Positions 1-6,956 of a stretch of 8,788 nt of DNA are shown one piece after another. The DNA comes from an uncultured Bacteroidota bacterium (GTDB lineage Bacteria; Bacteroidota; Bacteroidia; Bacteroidales; SZUA-534). Each line of letters begins with the position of its first letter. Position 1 is the stretch's first letter. The notes beneath the pieces were generated by a model, which did not search any database, was not told where the DNA came from, and saw nothing but the letters and a program-made list of their open reading frames with translations. Location: NCBI GenBank assembly GCA_937899145.1, contig CALBPW010000215.1:1-8788 (forward strand). Reading direction: 5' to 3'. A program made the translations under genes and the position numbers.

Positions 1-306
1 AAGCTTCTTCTTGATTATATTGTAATACTTTTCGTTTGATTTGTCAATAGAAAAGAACACAAGATGTTGTGGTTTATCCGTTTTGAAACCGAAATTTTAA
101 CAAATATTATTTCGGAATTTGATGAAGCTATACGTTTAACAGCTTCGGCAATTCAAACCGTCGGCGAAAAAGATTTGGCATTAAATGAAGAGAGAGGGGG
201 CAAGTTACTCAAATAGCTGAATTTCGTAAAGATTCCGTTAAATTCGCGAGCAGTTGAACCGCCAAATCGTATATGTCCGATTCAACAAAAAGAAACACAA
301 TCATTT
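1..306. other. Region upstream of the first complete gene, mostly without recognisable content
   Basis: This stretch holds no gene I recognise. At the left edge a plus-strand frame is open from base 1 to a TGA at 37-39 and reads KLLLDYIVILFV. It could be the tail of a gene lying to the left, but twelve residues cannot be assigned. Bases 64-257 hold a short, apparently frameshifted open frame that is listed separately. Bases 258-306, directly before the beta-barrel gene, are A-rich. I could not find a convincing Bacteroidota promoter there (TAnnTTTG with an upstream TTTG). No tRNA-like fold or long inverted repeat stands out. Confidence 0.5.
64..257 (+). pseudogene. Short open frame of unknown function, apparently frameshifted in a G run
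   Basis: An ATG at 64 opens a frame of 50 codons that ends with TAG at 214-216. Its product begins MLWFIRFETEILTNIISEFD and contains an amphipathic stretch (residues about 10-35) that looks like real protein. The last residues (GGKLLK) look like out-of-frame translation. Across the G run at 196-200 another plus frame continues with GQVTQIAEFRKDSVKFASS and stops at TGA 255-257. One extra G, or two fewer, would join the two into a protein of about 64 residues. I do not recognise the family. It could be a decayed gene, a remnant of a larger gene, a small real gene with a sequencing error in the homopolymer, or chance. Confidence 0.3.
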
Positions 307-936
307 ATGAGTATCAGAAAATCAGTTATATTTAAAACTATAACCATTATTGCGATAATGACAATCCCGTATTTTTCTTTAGCACAAAAATTTAACGCCA
401 AAGCAAACGCTGGATTTGTCGCCTCACAAATTGATGGAGACAAGTACGGAGGCTATCATAAATTCGGATTCTTGTTTGGCGCCGATGTCAGCCAACCGAT
501 TGCCAAAACCGGTTTTTCATACCGCATCGGGTTACGATACGTGCGCAAGGGCAGTCATGCCGCCGAAGACGAAGTAACATCGTTTTATAAAGCCGAACTT
601 CATTATGCCGAGATGCCCATTTCGGCAATATACACACTTCGCCATTTTGAATTTGAGGCAGGCGCGTCTGCCGGTTATCTTATTAAGAGTAAAGAAGATA
701 CCGACGGATATGGATTAAAAGAGCCTGCATACAAATTCAAGCAATTTGAACTTTCGGCATTAGTGGGTGTTAATTATAATTTTTATGAAAATATTTGGGT
801 TGGAGCCGAATTTGATTATTCACTCTTGCCCATTCGCCCCTACACGGCAGCCCATAGCGATTATTTAGTCAGCGGCGAACATAACAATCTGTTAATCTTC
901 AAGATAGCTTGTTTGTTCCATGCGGCTAAAAAATGA
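307..936 (+). CDS. Small outer-membrane beta-barrel protein (PorT-like / OMP_b-brl_2 type)
   Basis: This 209-residue protein is probably an eight-stranded outer-membrane beta-barrel. Residues 1-26 form a signal peptide: charged RK, then a hydrophobic core ITIIAIMTI, then a cleavage site at about SLA or LAQ near residues 24-27. The rest alternates hydrophobic and polar residues in strand-like blocks such as FGFLFGADVSQP, FSYRIGLRYVRKG, HYAEMPISAIYTL, FEFEAGASAGYL and NIWVGAEFDYSLLP. The pattern FxYRIGLRYxxKG followed by ...YAEMPISAIY is the usual core of the small porin-like family in Bacteroidota, where an extracellular loop separates an early strand from a Y-(L/A)-E-(L/M)-P strand. The length fits the family. 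The C-terminus ends AAKK rather than in an aromatic residue, which is slightly unusual for an outer-membrane protein. The ATG at 307 was chosen because it gives a complete signal peptide. The specific role is unknown. The next gene follows after 46 bases. Confidence 0.75.
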   Translation: MSIRKSVIFKTITIIAIMTIPYFSLAQKFNAKANAGFVASQIDGDKYGGYHKFGFLFGADVSQPIAKTGFSYRIGLRYVRKGSHAAEDEVTSFYKAELHYAEMPISAIYTLRHFEFEAGASAGYLIKSKEDTDGYGLKEPAYKFKQFELSALVGVNYNFYENIWVGAEFDYSLLPIRPYTAAHSDYLVSGEHNNLLIFKIACLFHAAKK

Positions 937-982
937 TTTTGAAATCAGATAAAATTACTATTTTAACACACAAAACACCGAT

Positions 983-2044
983 ATGAAAAAAGTTGGATTT
1001 TTAGCATTGGCAGCGGTTACACTTTTCGCATCGTGTAAAACTGATAATCAGGCGGAAGCCGACAAATATGGCGGCACATTGCGCGTGAATATCAGCGATA
1101 TTCCGCATGTGGTTTTTCCGGGGCGCATCAACAAGCGGAGTGAGCAAATCATAGCATATCAGGTGTATGACGGCTTGGTAAAATACAATCCGCGGACGCT
1201 TAAAATAGTGCCGTCAATAGCTAAAAAATACCGCGTCTCTGGCGACAATCTGACTTATACATTTACAATCGATAGCCGTGCGCGTTTTCAAGACAGCCGC
1301 TGCTTTAAGCGTGGCAAAGGCAGGCGTATAGTAGCCGCTGATGTTAAATATTCGATTGAGCAAGTTTGCCGAATACAACTACTTAACGAGTACGAAAAAT
1401 CGCGGCAGATAATGAACATCGAAGGCGCTGAAGAGTTTATGAAAACAGCCAAAACAAACGATTCAATCGATATTGGCGGAATTATTGCAAAAGATGACAC
1501 AACGCTGATTTTCAAGTTGTTAAAACCTGACAATCTATTCATTCATTATTTAGCGGGACCCAACACCCTTGTATTTGCACAAGAGGCTTTCAATACCTAC
1601 GGAATAAACGGCACGGCGGGTTCAGGCGCTTACATGATTAAATACCCAACCATCAAAGGGCAACCTATTGAACTGACAAAAAATAAAAAGTATTGGCGCA
1701 CAACCTATCAAGGCGAGCAACTGCCATTCCTCGACACCATAATTATTTCATTCGTAACATCTACACAAAAGGAACTTTATATGTTTGAAAAAGATATGGT
1801 TGATGTAGTGTTTGGTGTTCCTGTCAAATATCTTACTCCGTTTTTAGAGGAAAATATCGATGCTTTTCAGTCGGCAACACCGCAATTCACCATGACGCAA
1901 ACCATTAATTTACAAAACGATAAGAGATTCAATCTGCTAAAATCGAACATCAAGGGATTATATATCAACTCACAAGATTTTTTCGATTTTTCCGAAGTTT
2001 ATTTGCAAGAACCCGAGCCAAGAACAATTGTTGTATCAGAATAG
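983..2044 (+). CDS. Family 5 extracellular solute-binding lipoprotein, apparently missing a large internal part
   Basis: The product resembles peptide/nickel ABC-transporter substrate-binding proteins (SBP_bac_5). Residues 1-18 are a lipoprotein signal peptide with lipobox FASC, so Cys18 should be lipidated and the protein membrane-anchored. Residues 29-130 carry family features: YGGTLRVN, then YQVYDGLVKYNPRTLKIVPSIAK, then a strand TYTFTI followed by FQDSRCFKRGKGRRIVAADVKYSIEQV, which matches the usual F-H-D...CF..GKGR.V.A.DV.YS.E element. GSGAYMIK and LTKNKKYW (about 214-238) are also typical. Members are normally about 500-600 residues, but this one is 353. It goes almost directly from the N-terminal part (to about residue 300) to RFNLLKSNIKGLYINSQDFF and FSEVYLQE, which resemble the extreme C-terminus of the family. 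About 150-250 residues seem absent. No permease or ATPase gene lies nearby. It may bind ligand poorly or be a decaying gene, although the frame is intact. Confidence 0.75.
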   Translation: MKKVGFLALAAVTLFASCKTDNQAEADKYGGTLRVNISDIPHVVFPGRINKRSEQIIAYQVYDGLVKYNPRTLKIVPSIAKKYRVSGDNLTYTFTIDSRARFQDSRCFKRGKGRRIVAADVKYSIEQVCRIQLLNEYEKSRQIMNIEGAEEFMKTAKTNDSIDIGGIIAKDDTTLIFKLLKPDNLFIHYLAGPNTLVFAQEAFNTYGINGTAGSGAYMIKYPTIKGQPIELTKNKKYWRTTYQGEQLPFLDTIIISFVTSTQKELYMFEKDMVDVVFGVPVKYLTPFLEENIDAFQSATPQFTMTQTINLQNDKRFNLLKSNIKGLYINSQDFFDFSEVYLQEPEPRTIVVSE

Positions 2045-2088
2045 CATGTTAGTTAAATACGACACCGACAACTAAACAGAAGTGGCCA

Positions 2089-3228
2089 ATGGCAAATACA
2101 AAAGGAAATAGAATCTACATGTTTGCCAATTTTGGCAAGTGGAAGAAAATTCCTTTTGGTGGTGGCGAAGTGGGGAACAGACGCACGTCGCATCTTCTCA
2201 AAAAGGCAGGTTTTCAGGTTGTTGCCATATCAAAATACAACAGTTTAAACATCGCTAATAAATTTTTAAAGCATACGGTTTCGGCATTTAAAATGCCATT
2301 TTGTGTGCTAAAATTCTTTGTGATTTTGCTTTTTGGCAGTCGCAAAGCGATAACGCATATTGTTGGATTTTCTGGCAGAATGATTTTTTTTGAATTATGC
2401 CTTATCAATATTGCTAAAACGCTGGGTTATAAGGTAGTTTACGAGTTGCGCGGTGGCGGTGCAACAACATTTTATGAGCAAGGAAACAAGTTTTATAGGC
2501 GACATTTCAGATTGGCAATCCGGAAAGCAGACTGTATTTTTTCACAATCAACCATTAATGAACCACTTATAAAACAATTGGTCCCTGATGCCGATTTATT
2601 TTACTATCCAAATTATGTAATGCCAAGTTTTATTCCCGACAGTTGTCCAACAAAACCTGCTGATAGTTTGCATTTGATTTATTTTGGTCGCATTGTTCCA
2701 TCAAAACATGTTGAAATTGTGATAGATACATTTGCAATAGTCCAATCGCGATTTCAACAATCCACTCTCGATATAATTGGCGATTATCTTGACTCGCATT
2801 ATTACCGAATATTGAAAAATATGGTTGCCGAAAAGAAAATGGCTGATAAAGTTAAATTTTATTCAGCCTGCTCACAACATCAATTGGCTGATTATCTTTT
2901 TGATAAGCATTTTTTTCTTCTGCCTTCAACCGAGGGGCACGAAGGTCATTCAAACTCACTAACTGAGGCTATGGCATGGGGCATAATTCCTATAACAACT
3001 TGGCAAGGCGATAACTTCAATGTGCTAAACAACAACAGGTTAATTGTAAATCAATTATCGGCTCAGGATTTTGCCGATATTGTATTTTCGGTGGTTGAAG
3101 AAGGCTCAATAAAACAATTGTCAACAGAAGTTTATAACCGTGTCAGAAACAACTACCATTATAGTATGGTATGCAATCAGGTAAAAGAAAAATACGAGTT
3201 GTTATTCAGACAATGGTTTGACAGTTAG
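2089..3228 (+). CDS. GT4-type (GT-B fold) glycosyltransferase
   Basis: This 379-residue protein should transfer a sugar from a nucleotide-sugar donor to a glycan or lipid acceptor. Residues 9-50 form the acceptor-side Rossmann start (IYMFANFGKW, the glycine-rich GGGEVGNRR at 24-32, then a helix and VVAISKY). Residues 60-110 are hydrophobic and basic, suggesting membrane contact. ELRGGG (119-124) and ADCIFSQST (147-155) are the usual end of the N-terminal domain. The donor-binding domain starts near LHLIYFGRIVPSKHVE (194-209), where R201 and K206 sit at the phosphate-contacting positions. The EX7E element is present as E285 and E293 in GHEGHSNSLTEAMAWG (283-298). Length and order fit the GT4 family. 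A later ATG at 2119 would cut into the first strand, so 2089 is preferred. It is not surrounded by other polysaccharide genes, so its pathway cannot be read from context. The sugar specificity is unknown. Confidence 0.85.
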   Translation: MANTKGNRIYMFANFGKWKKIPFGGGEVGNRRTSHLLKKAGFQVVAISKYNSLNIANKFLKHTVSAFKMPFCVLKFFVILLFGSRKAITHIVGFSGRMIFFELCLINIAKTLGYKVVYELRGGGATTFYEQGNKFYRRHFRLAIRKADCIFSQSTINEPLIKQLVPDADLFYYPNYVMPSFIPDSCPTKPADSLHLIYFGRIVPSKHVEIVIDTFAIVQSRFQQSTLDIIGDYLDSHYYRILKNMVAEKKMADKVKFYSACSQHQLADYLFDKHFFLLPSTEGHEGHSNSLTEAMAWGIIPITTWQGDNFNVLNNNRLIVNQLSAQDFADIVFSVVEEGSIKQLSTEVYNRVRNNYHYSMVCNQVKEKYELLFRQWFDS

Positions 3229-3302
3229 TTGTTTAATGAGTTGTTTTGTATCCGGAAAAACCTATTAAGCCAACGTTTATCTTCTTGATAACCAAACAAG
3301 AA

Positions 3303-3334
3303 AATCCGCAGAAAGTGTTTACTCGCTGCGGATT
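3303..3334 (-). terminator. Hairpin between convergent genes, probable terminator of the minus-strand operon
   Basis: A perfect 9-bp inverted repeat (AATCCGCAG at 3303-3311 and CTGCGGATT at 3326-3334) encloses a 14-base loop. AGT (3314-3316) can pair with ACT (3321-3323) inside it. Read on the minus strand, the stem is followed by TTTTCTTGTTTGG, a moderate T-rich tract, and lies 22 bases past the flavodoxin stop codon. This fits an intrinsic terminator for that transcript. On the plus strand the stem is followed by ATTGATG, with no T run, so termination of the glycosyltransferase transcript here is less certain. A weaker hairpin (TTATC-TTCTT-GATAA, 3277-3291) lies closer to the glycosyltransferase stop. 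Confidence 0.6.
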
Positions 3335-3355
3335 ATTGATGTTGAACGGCGTGAA

Positions 3356-4171
3356 TTATCGTACAACTTGCGTAAATTCAGGTTTCTCACCATCTTTTGC
3401 CAAAACGTAAATCTGCGATTTCATACCATTTTGTCCCTCAACGGTGTAAAGATATTCAGTACCGCCTTTAATTGGGCGCAACCCAACAGTAATAGGGTTA
3501 CCAAGCGGCATTTGGTAATCGCCGCAAGCTTGCTGAAAAATTTCTTTTTGGCTGTCGCTCACCTTTTCCTGTTCAGAGAATCCGGGCAGACACTCAACTT
3601 CACCTTCCTTCAGTCCAAGTTTGACAAGGAACCGCCCAACCTCAGTTGGTGCATTTGCAATGCGAGCTTGGCGAATGCCGTAGCCATCAAGAATTTGGGC
3701 GTTTTGGGCGTTTTTTTGCAATTCAGCAACACTGGTATTAAGGCCGCCACTGCCAAAAGTGCAGAACGGAACAAGTTTTTTGCCAGCAAAATCAGTGTTT
3801 TTTAAGAACGAAGCCATTGGCAAAGCGTAATTTCCGCCCCAAATCGGATATCCAAGAAAGATAATATCGTAGTTACTGATATTGCAGTTAAGCGGCTTAA
3901 TTTCAGGCAAAACACTATCTTTTTGTTCGCTTTGCCAGCGCTGGATTGTCTGCATAAAATCACCCGAGTAAGGTTCAACGCACTCAATTTCAGCAATATC
4001 GCAATTGAGTTGTTTTTGAATTTCTTGTGCAACAGTGCGGGTGGCGTTGCTTTGCGAGTAGTAGATAACCAATGCTTTTGGTTGTGCTGTTTCGGTTTTT
4101 TTAGGCGATGATGCGCATGCCACAATAGCCGCTATCGATGTTGCGATTAATGCCATGTTTTTAAGTCTCAT
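3356..4171 (-). CDS. Exported lipoprotein flavodoxin with a C-terminal extension
   Basis: This 271-residue protein is a flavodoxin-fold FMN-binding domain on a lipoprotein signal. Residues 1-18 are a signal peptide with lipobox IVAC, making Cys19 the lipidated residue. The following ASSPKK has no acidic cluster, so a periplasm-facing location is more likely than the cell surface. The phosphate-binding loop is SQSNAT (39-44) within ALVIYYSQSNATRTVAQEI. YDIIFLGYPIWGGNYALPMASFL (101-123) holds the flavin-stacking Trp111, and FCTFGSGGLNTS (136-147) is the third flavin loop. This pattern is that of the Flavodoxin_4 group. After the fold, residues from about 217 onward form a beta-rich tail (NPITVGLRPIKGGTEYLYTV ... 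KSQIYVLAKDGEKPEFTQVV) not needed for FMN binding. It would carry out electron transfer or reduction outside the cytoplasm, with partner unknown. It is the last gene of the minus-strand block, 58 bases after the large lipoprotein gene. The ATG at 4171 gives the full signal peptide. Confidence 0.85.
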   Translation of the reverse strand: MRLKNMALIATSIAAIVACASSPKKTETAQPKALVIYYSQSNATRTVAQEIQKQLNCDIAEIECVEPYSGDFMQTIQRWQSEQKDSVLPEIKPLNCNISNYDIIFLGYPIWGGNYALPMASFLKNTDFAGKKLVPFCTFGSGGLNTSVAELQKNAQNAQILDGYGIRQARIANAPTEVGRFLVKLGLKEGEVECLPGFSEQEKVSDSQKEIFQQACGDYQMPLGNPITVGLRPIKGGTEYLYTVEGQNGMKSQIYVLAKDGEKPEFTQVVR

Positions 4172-4229
4172 ATTATCTAATATTTAATTGGTGATCAGAT
4201 TTAGTTGTTTATCTTTTAGCAAGTCACAT

Positions 4230-6944
4230 TTATTTTATTTCCAAATCTTTAATTTCCCAAGTCGCAGCCTCATTGCTTGTGCTTGTGTATTGAAATCCGA
4301 CATAAATTGTTTCTCCAGCAAAATCAGAAATATCAACCGCTGAGGTTACAAATTTGAAGTCTTTGCCTGTCGGCCATGTGTCAATGTCGAGTTCGGTCCA
4401 TTCGGCATTGGCTACATCCCCATCAAAATCAGTTGAAACCATTATATGCAAAGCGCCACTTGGATTTGCTACGTAATTGGCTGCTTGTTGGAACGATAGA
4501 GTTGCGCCGTTTGCCAAACTTAAATCGATGGAAGGCGACACAAGCCAACTTTCGGCTACGTTGGCGCTATTGTTGTAATATGCGCTGGCTTTTATTCCAT
4601 AGTTTGCGCTTGCCCATTTCCAAACGTAATTCAGACTACCGGTTTCGACATCGTGGATAGTGAATTGTCCTTGGTCTTTGCTGAACGATTCGGCAAAAAT
4701 AGCGTCGCCGGCACTTGTGTTGCCGCCAGAATTATCGCCAGTTGGTGTTCCATTTTCGGGATTGATGCCAGATCCGTCAAGCCAATAGCCGGTAAGCGAC
4801 TTGATTCCGGGCATTGAGAAATACTTTTCGAGCGAGCCATATAACATCACTTCTTTGCCTAAAACCGCCGCATTGTCAACAAGATTTATTGCATCGCGAA
4901 TATCACCTTTTGGCAATTGCACCGTCATGCAGTTGGCAAGCGTTTGTTCTCCGCTTGCAGCCGCAATCAGCAGGTTAGTGTTGGTGTAGAATGGTGCTGC
5001 TGTGCTCATCTGATATTTTTCGAGGGTAGCACCCGAAGCGTCTTTTGTTTCGTAAACACCTACAATATAGCCTTTTACCCACTTTGTGCCAGTTGCTGTC
5101 ATGGCTTCAGTAACGCTAAGCGGATTGTTGAATGAGCCGTCGTTGGTAGTGTCAGGTGTCGGGTTGGATGTAGTTCCTTGATTTCCGGTGGCTTTGTTTA
5201 GTATTGATATTTGTTTTATTTCGATGGTTCCCGCTTTTGTGGCTGTTGACGAATATTTTACTGCCACAACAATTTTTTGTCCTGCAAAAGCACTAATATC
5301 GACATTTGTAGTCGCAAAAGTTTTCCAATCGGCTCCGCTTTCCCATTGCGCCGAAACGGCAGTCCAATTTGCTGTTGTCGGGTTTGTTCCTTGCTGATAA
5401 TCGGTTGATATTTGCAAAGTGATATCGGTATTAAGATTGCTAAAATAGCGAGCGATATATTCCATACTGAAACTTGCTGCGGTGCAACTTGTGAGGTCAA
5501 TTTCAGACGAAACAAGCCAATCTTCGTTCGCATAATTTGTATTGTCGGCAAAACCAGTCATTGTAGCGGTGTTGTAACTGATGCCCCACACTTGGTCGCC
5601 ATTAAGGCTGTAGGTTGCAAATGTGCCAAAATCGCTACCGAACGATTGTGTAAACACCACCTCGTCAGGTGTCGGTTGCTGCTGTTGTTGGCCATCAATT
5701 TTGTTTAAAACCGATATTGATTTTACCTCAAGTGTTCCTGCTTTTGTGGCAGTAGATGAGTATTTTACGGCCACACGCACCTTCTTGCCGGCAAATTGGC
5801 TAATATCGGCGTTGGTGGTTGCAAAGGTGTTCCAATCGGCACCACTTGTCCACGATGCGGGTATTGTAGTCCAAGTGGCTGACGAAGGTTCTTTTCCTGT
5901 TTCGTAATCGGTTGATACTTGGAGTGTTATATCATTGTTCAAGTCGTTAAAGTAGCGTGCGATATATTCCATGCTAAATGCAGCTACGGTTTCGTTTGTA
6001 AGGTCGATTTCGGGTGAAATGAGCCAATCTTCGTTCTCAAAATTGGTGCTATTGGCATAGCCTGTCATTGTGGCGGTGCTGTAGTTGATGTTCCATACTT
6101 GGTCGCCTTTCACATTGCAGGTTGTAAAATTGCCAAATCCGCTTTCAAACGATTGATAGAAGGTTGTACTGCCTTCGTTTCCAATGGCAAAGCGTTCGCC
6201 AGTAAGGTTCAGCTCGTTGATGTTGCGAATAAGAAGTTGAATAGTCGAACTATAGCGACTTACAATAAATACGGCATCGCCACAGCCGCTTATAACTTTT
6301 TTGTTGGCAAAATTCGCATATCCACTACTGCGCACAATCACCTCATTTCCAAGACTGTCAGTCAATGTCCGGTTTTGCGATGTTAAGGCATAACCATCAG
6401 CGTATGTTCCTGTGGTGTCAGAGGCTATAAATTGCACATTTTCGAGTTTTATCAGTTTGCTGGTGAATGCGAAGTTGCTGTTGTTAAGCTGTTCGATAGT
6501 AACCACTTCGGGCTGAATAAAACATTCGTTTCGTTGTACGATAATATCGTAAGCCGGTTCAATTTTACTTATCTGCAACAAATCATTGTAACTTGCGACT
6601 GCCAATCCGTTGAGTACAATTTTTATATAGTCGCCAACTCGAACGTTGGCCGCGCTCTCTTCCATTTGCAGATTGATGCCACCCGTTTCGTCTTGCACAT
6701 ATAATTGTTTGTAGAGATTACCGCTACCCTCATCGCCAATAACAGTGGCGTAAAGGTAGGCTGTATCGGTTATTTCAAACGATGTGTTTCGTTTATTATA
6801 AATGGCATAAATATCTGAAATAGTGAATGTTTTGCCATTTGGTAATGCAACATAATCTGGCGCGTCAAAATCGTTGTTGATGCAAGAGCTAAACGTTGCA
6901 ACTGCTGCAATTGCCGCTATTGTGTTTCTAAATAAAAATTTCAT
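4230..6944 (-). CDS. Multidomain outer-membrane lipoprotein: DUF5689, two choice-of-anchor J repeats, DUF6359-like, third J-type domain
   Basis: The 904-residue protein starts with a lipoprotein signal (lipobox FSSC, Cys21). The mature start CINNDFDAPD has early acidic residues, compatible with export to the cell surface. Residues about 35-250 fit DUF5689: YLYATVIGDE, then NLYKQLYVQDETGGINL, then VGDYIKIVLNGL, ending STIQLLIRNINELNLTGE. Residues 262-416 and 431-585 are two choice-of-anchor J beta-sandwich domains of identical length (GDQVW, NEDWL, FSMEYIARYF, FAG, VAVKYSSTATKAGT) joined by a glutamine- and proline-rich linker. Residues about 604-722 resemble DUF6359, an OB-like domain (KWVKGYIVG, NTNLLIA, TVQLPKGDIRDAINL, GSLEKYF). 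Residues 748-904 are a more distant J-type domain (SWLVSPSIDL, VDISDFAG, YVGFQYTS, WEIKDLEI). No catalytic motif is visible. It starts 12 bases after the receptor's stop codon and is probably its surface partner, binding substrate. The ligand is unknown. Confidence 0.85.
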   Translation of the reverse strand: MKFLFRNTIAAIAAVATFSSCINNDFDAPDYVALPNGKTFTISDIYAIYNKRNTSFEITDTAYLYATVIGDEGSGNLYKQLYVQDETGGINLQMEESAANVRVGDYIKIVLNGLAVASYNDLLQISKIEPAYDIIVQRNECFIQPEVVTIEQLNNSNFAFTSKLIKLENVQFIASDTTGTYADGYALTSQNRTLTDSLGNEVIVRSSGYANFANKKVISGCGDAVFIVSRYSSTIQLLIRNINELNLTGERFAIGNEGSTTFYQSFESGFGNFTTCNVKGDQVWNINYSTATMTGYANSTNFENEDWLISPEIDLTNETVAAFSMEYIARYFNDLNNDITLQVSTDYETGKEPSSATWTTIPASWTSGADWNTFATTNADISQFAGKKVRVAVKYSSTATKAGTLEVKSISVLNKIDGQQQQQPTPDEVVFTQSFGSDFGTFATYSLNGDQVWGISYNTATMTGFADNTNYANEDWLVSSEIDLTSCTAASFSMEYIARYFSNLNTDITLQISTDYQQGTNPTTANWTAVSAQWESGADWKTFATTNVDISAFAGQKIVVAVKYSSTATKAGTIEIKQISILNKATGNQGTTSNPTPDTTNDGSFNNPLSVTEAMTATGTKWVKGYIVGVYETKDASGATLEKYQMSTAAPFYTNTNLLIAAASGEQTLANCMTVQLPKGDIRDAINLVDNAAVLGKEVMLYGSLEKYFSMPGIKSLTGYWLDGSGINPENGTPTGDNSGGNTSAGDAIFAESFSKDQGQFTIHDVETGSLNYVWKWASANYGIKASAYYNNSANVAESWLVSPSIDLSLANGATLSFQQAANYVANPSGALHIMVSTDFDGDVANAEWTELDIDTWPTGKDFKFVTSAVDISDFAGETIYVGFQYTSTSNEAATWEIKDLEIK
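5190..5654 (-). repeat. Second copy of the tandemly duplicated J-type domain
   Basis: This segment encodes residues 431-585. It is the downstream copy and keeps the same length and reading frame as the first. The copies are separated by a linker of 14 residues (417-430) that holds five glutamines encoded by mixed CAA and CAG codons (minus strand, 5676-5690). The divergence, about one third of residues, indicates an old duplication rather than an assembly artefact. Confidence 0.85.
5697..6161 (-). repeat. First copy of a tandemly duplicated J-type domain
   Basis: This segment encodes residues 262-416 of the large lipoprotein and is the upstream copy in coding order. It aligns without gaps to the copy 507 bases away (169 codons). 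Counting by eye, about 105 of 155 residues are identical, including the stretches GDQVW, FSMEYIARYF and VAVKYSSTATKAGT. Confidence 0.85.
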
Positions 6945-6956
6945 ATCGGTATTATA

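Noticed and set aside
1..6. An AAGCTT (HindIII) site at the very first base as a sign of a cloning junction
   Set aside because: It may reflect a clone end, but one six-base site at a window edge can be chance, and the other end shows no matching site.
3368..3805. A plus-strand open frame of 145 codons and a minus-strand frame of 107 codons (3802-4125) overlapping the flavodoxin gene
   Set aside because: The flavodoxin frame carries a signal peptide and all flavin-binding motifs. The others have none.
4172..4229. A possible promoter for the flavodoxin (minus strand TAAATCTG with an upstream TTG)
   Set aside because: It has a mismatch to the Bacteroidota -7 consensus TAnnTTTG, the spacing is off, and such a match is expected by chance in A+T-rich DNA.
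5676..5690. Five glutamine codons in a row as a possible unstable trinucleotide repeat
   Set aside because: The codons are mixed CAA and CAG, only five long, and lie in a low-complexity linker. This is an ordinary flexible linker.
4376..6704. Many plus-strand open frames opposite the large lipoprotein
   Set aside because: They lie antisense to a gene with strong domain matches, have no recognisable motifs or consistent starts, and read like complements of the real codons.
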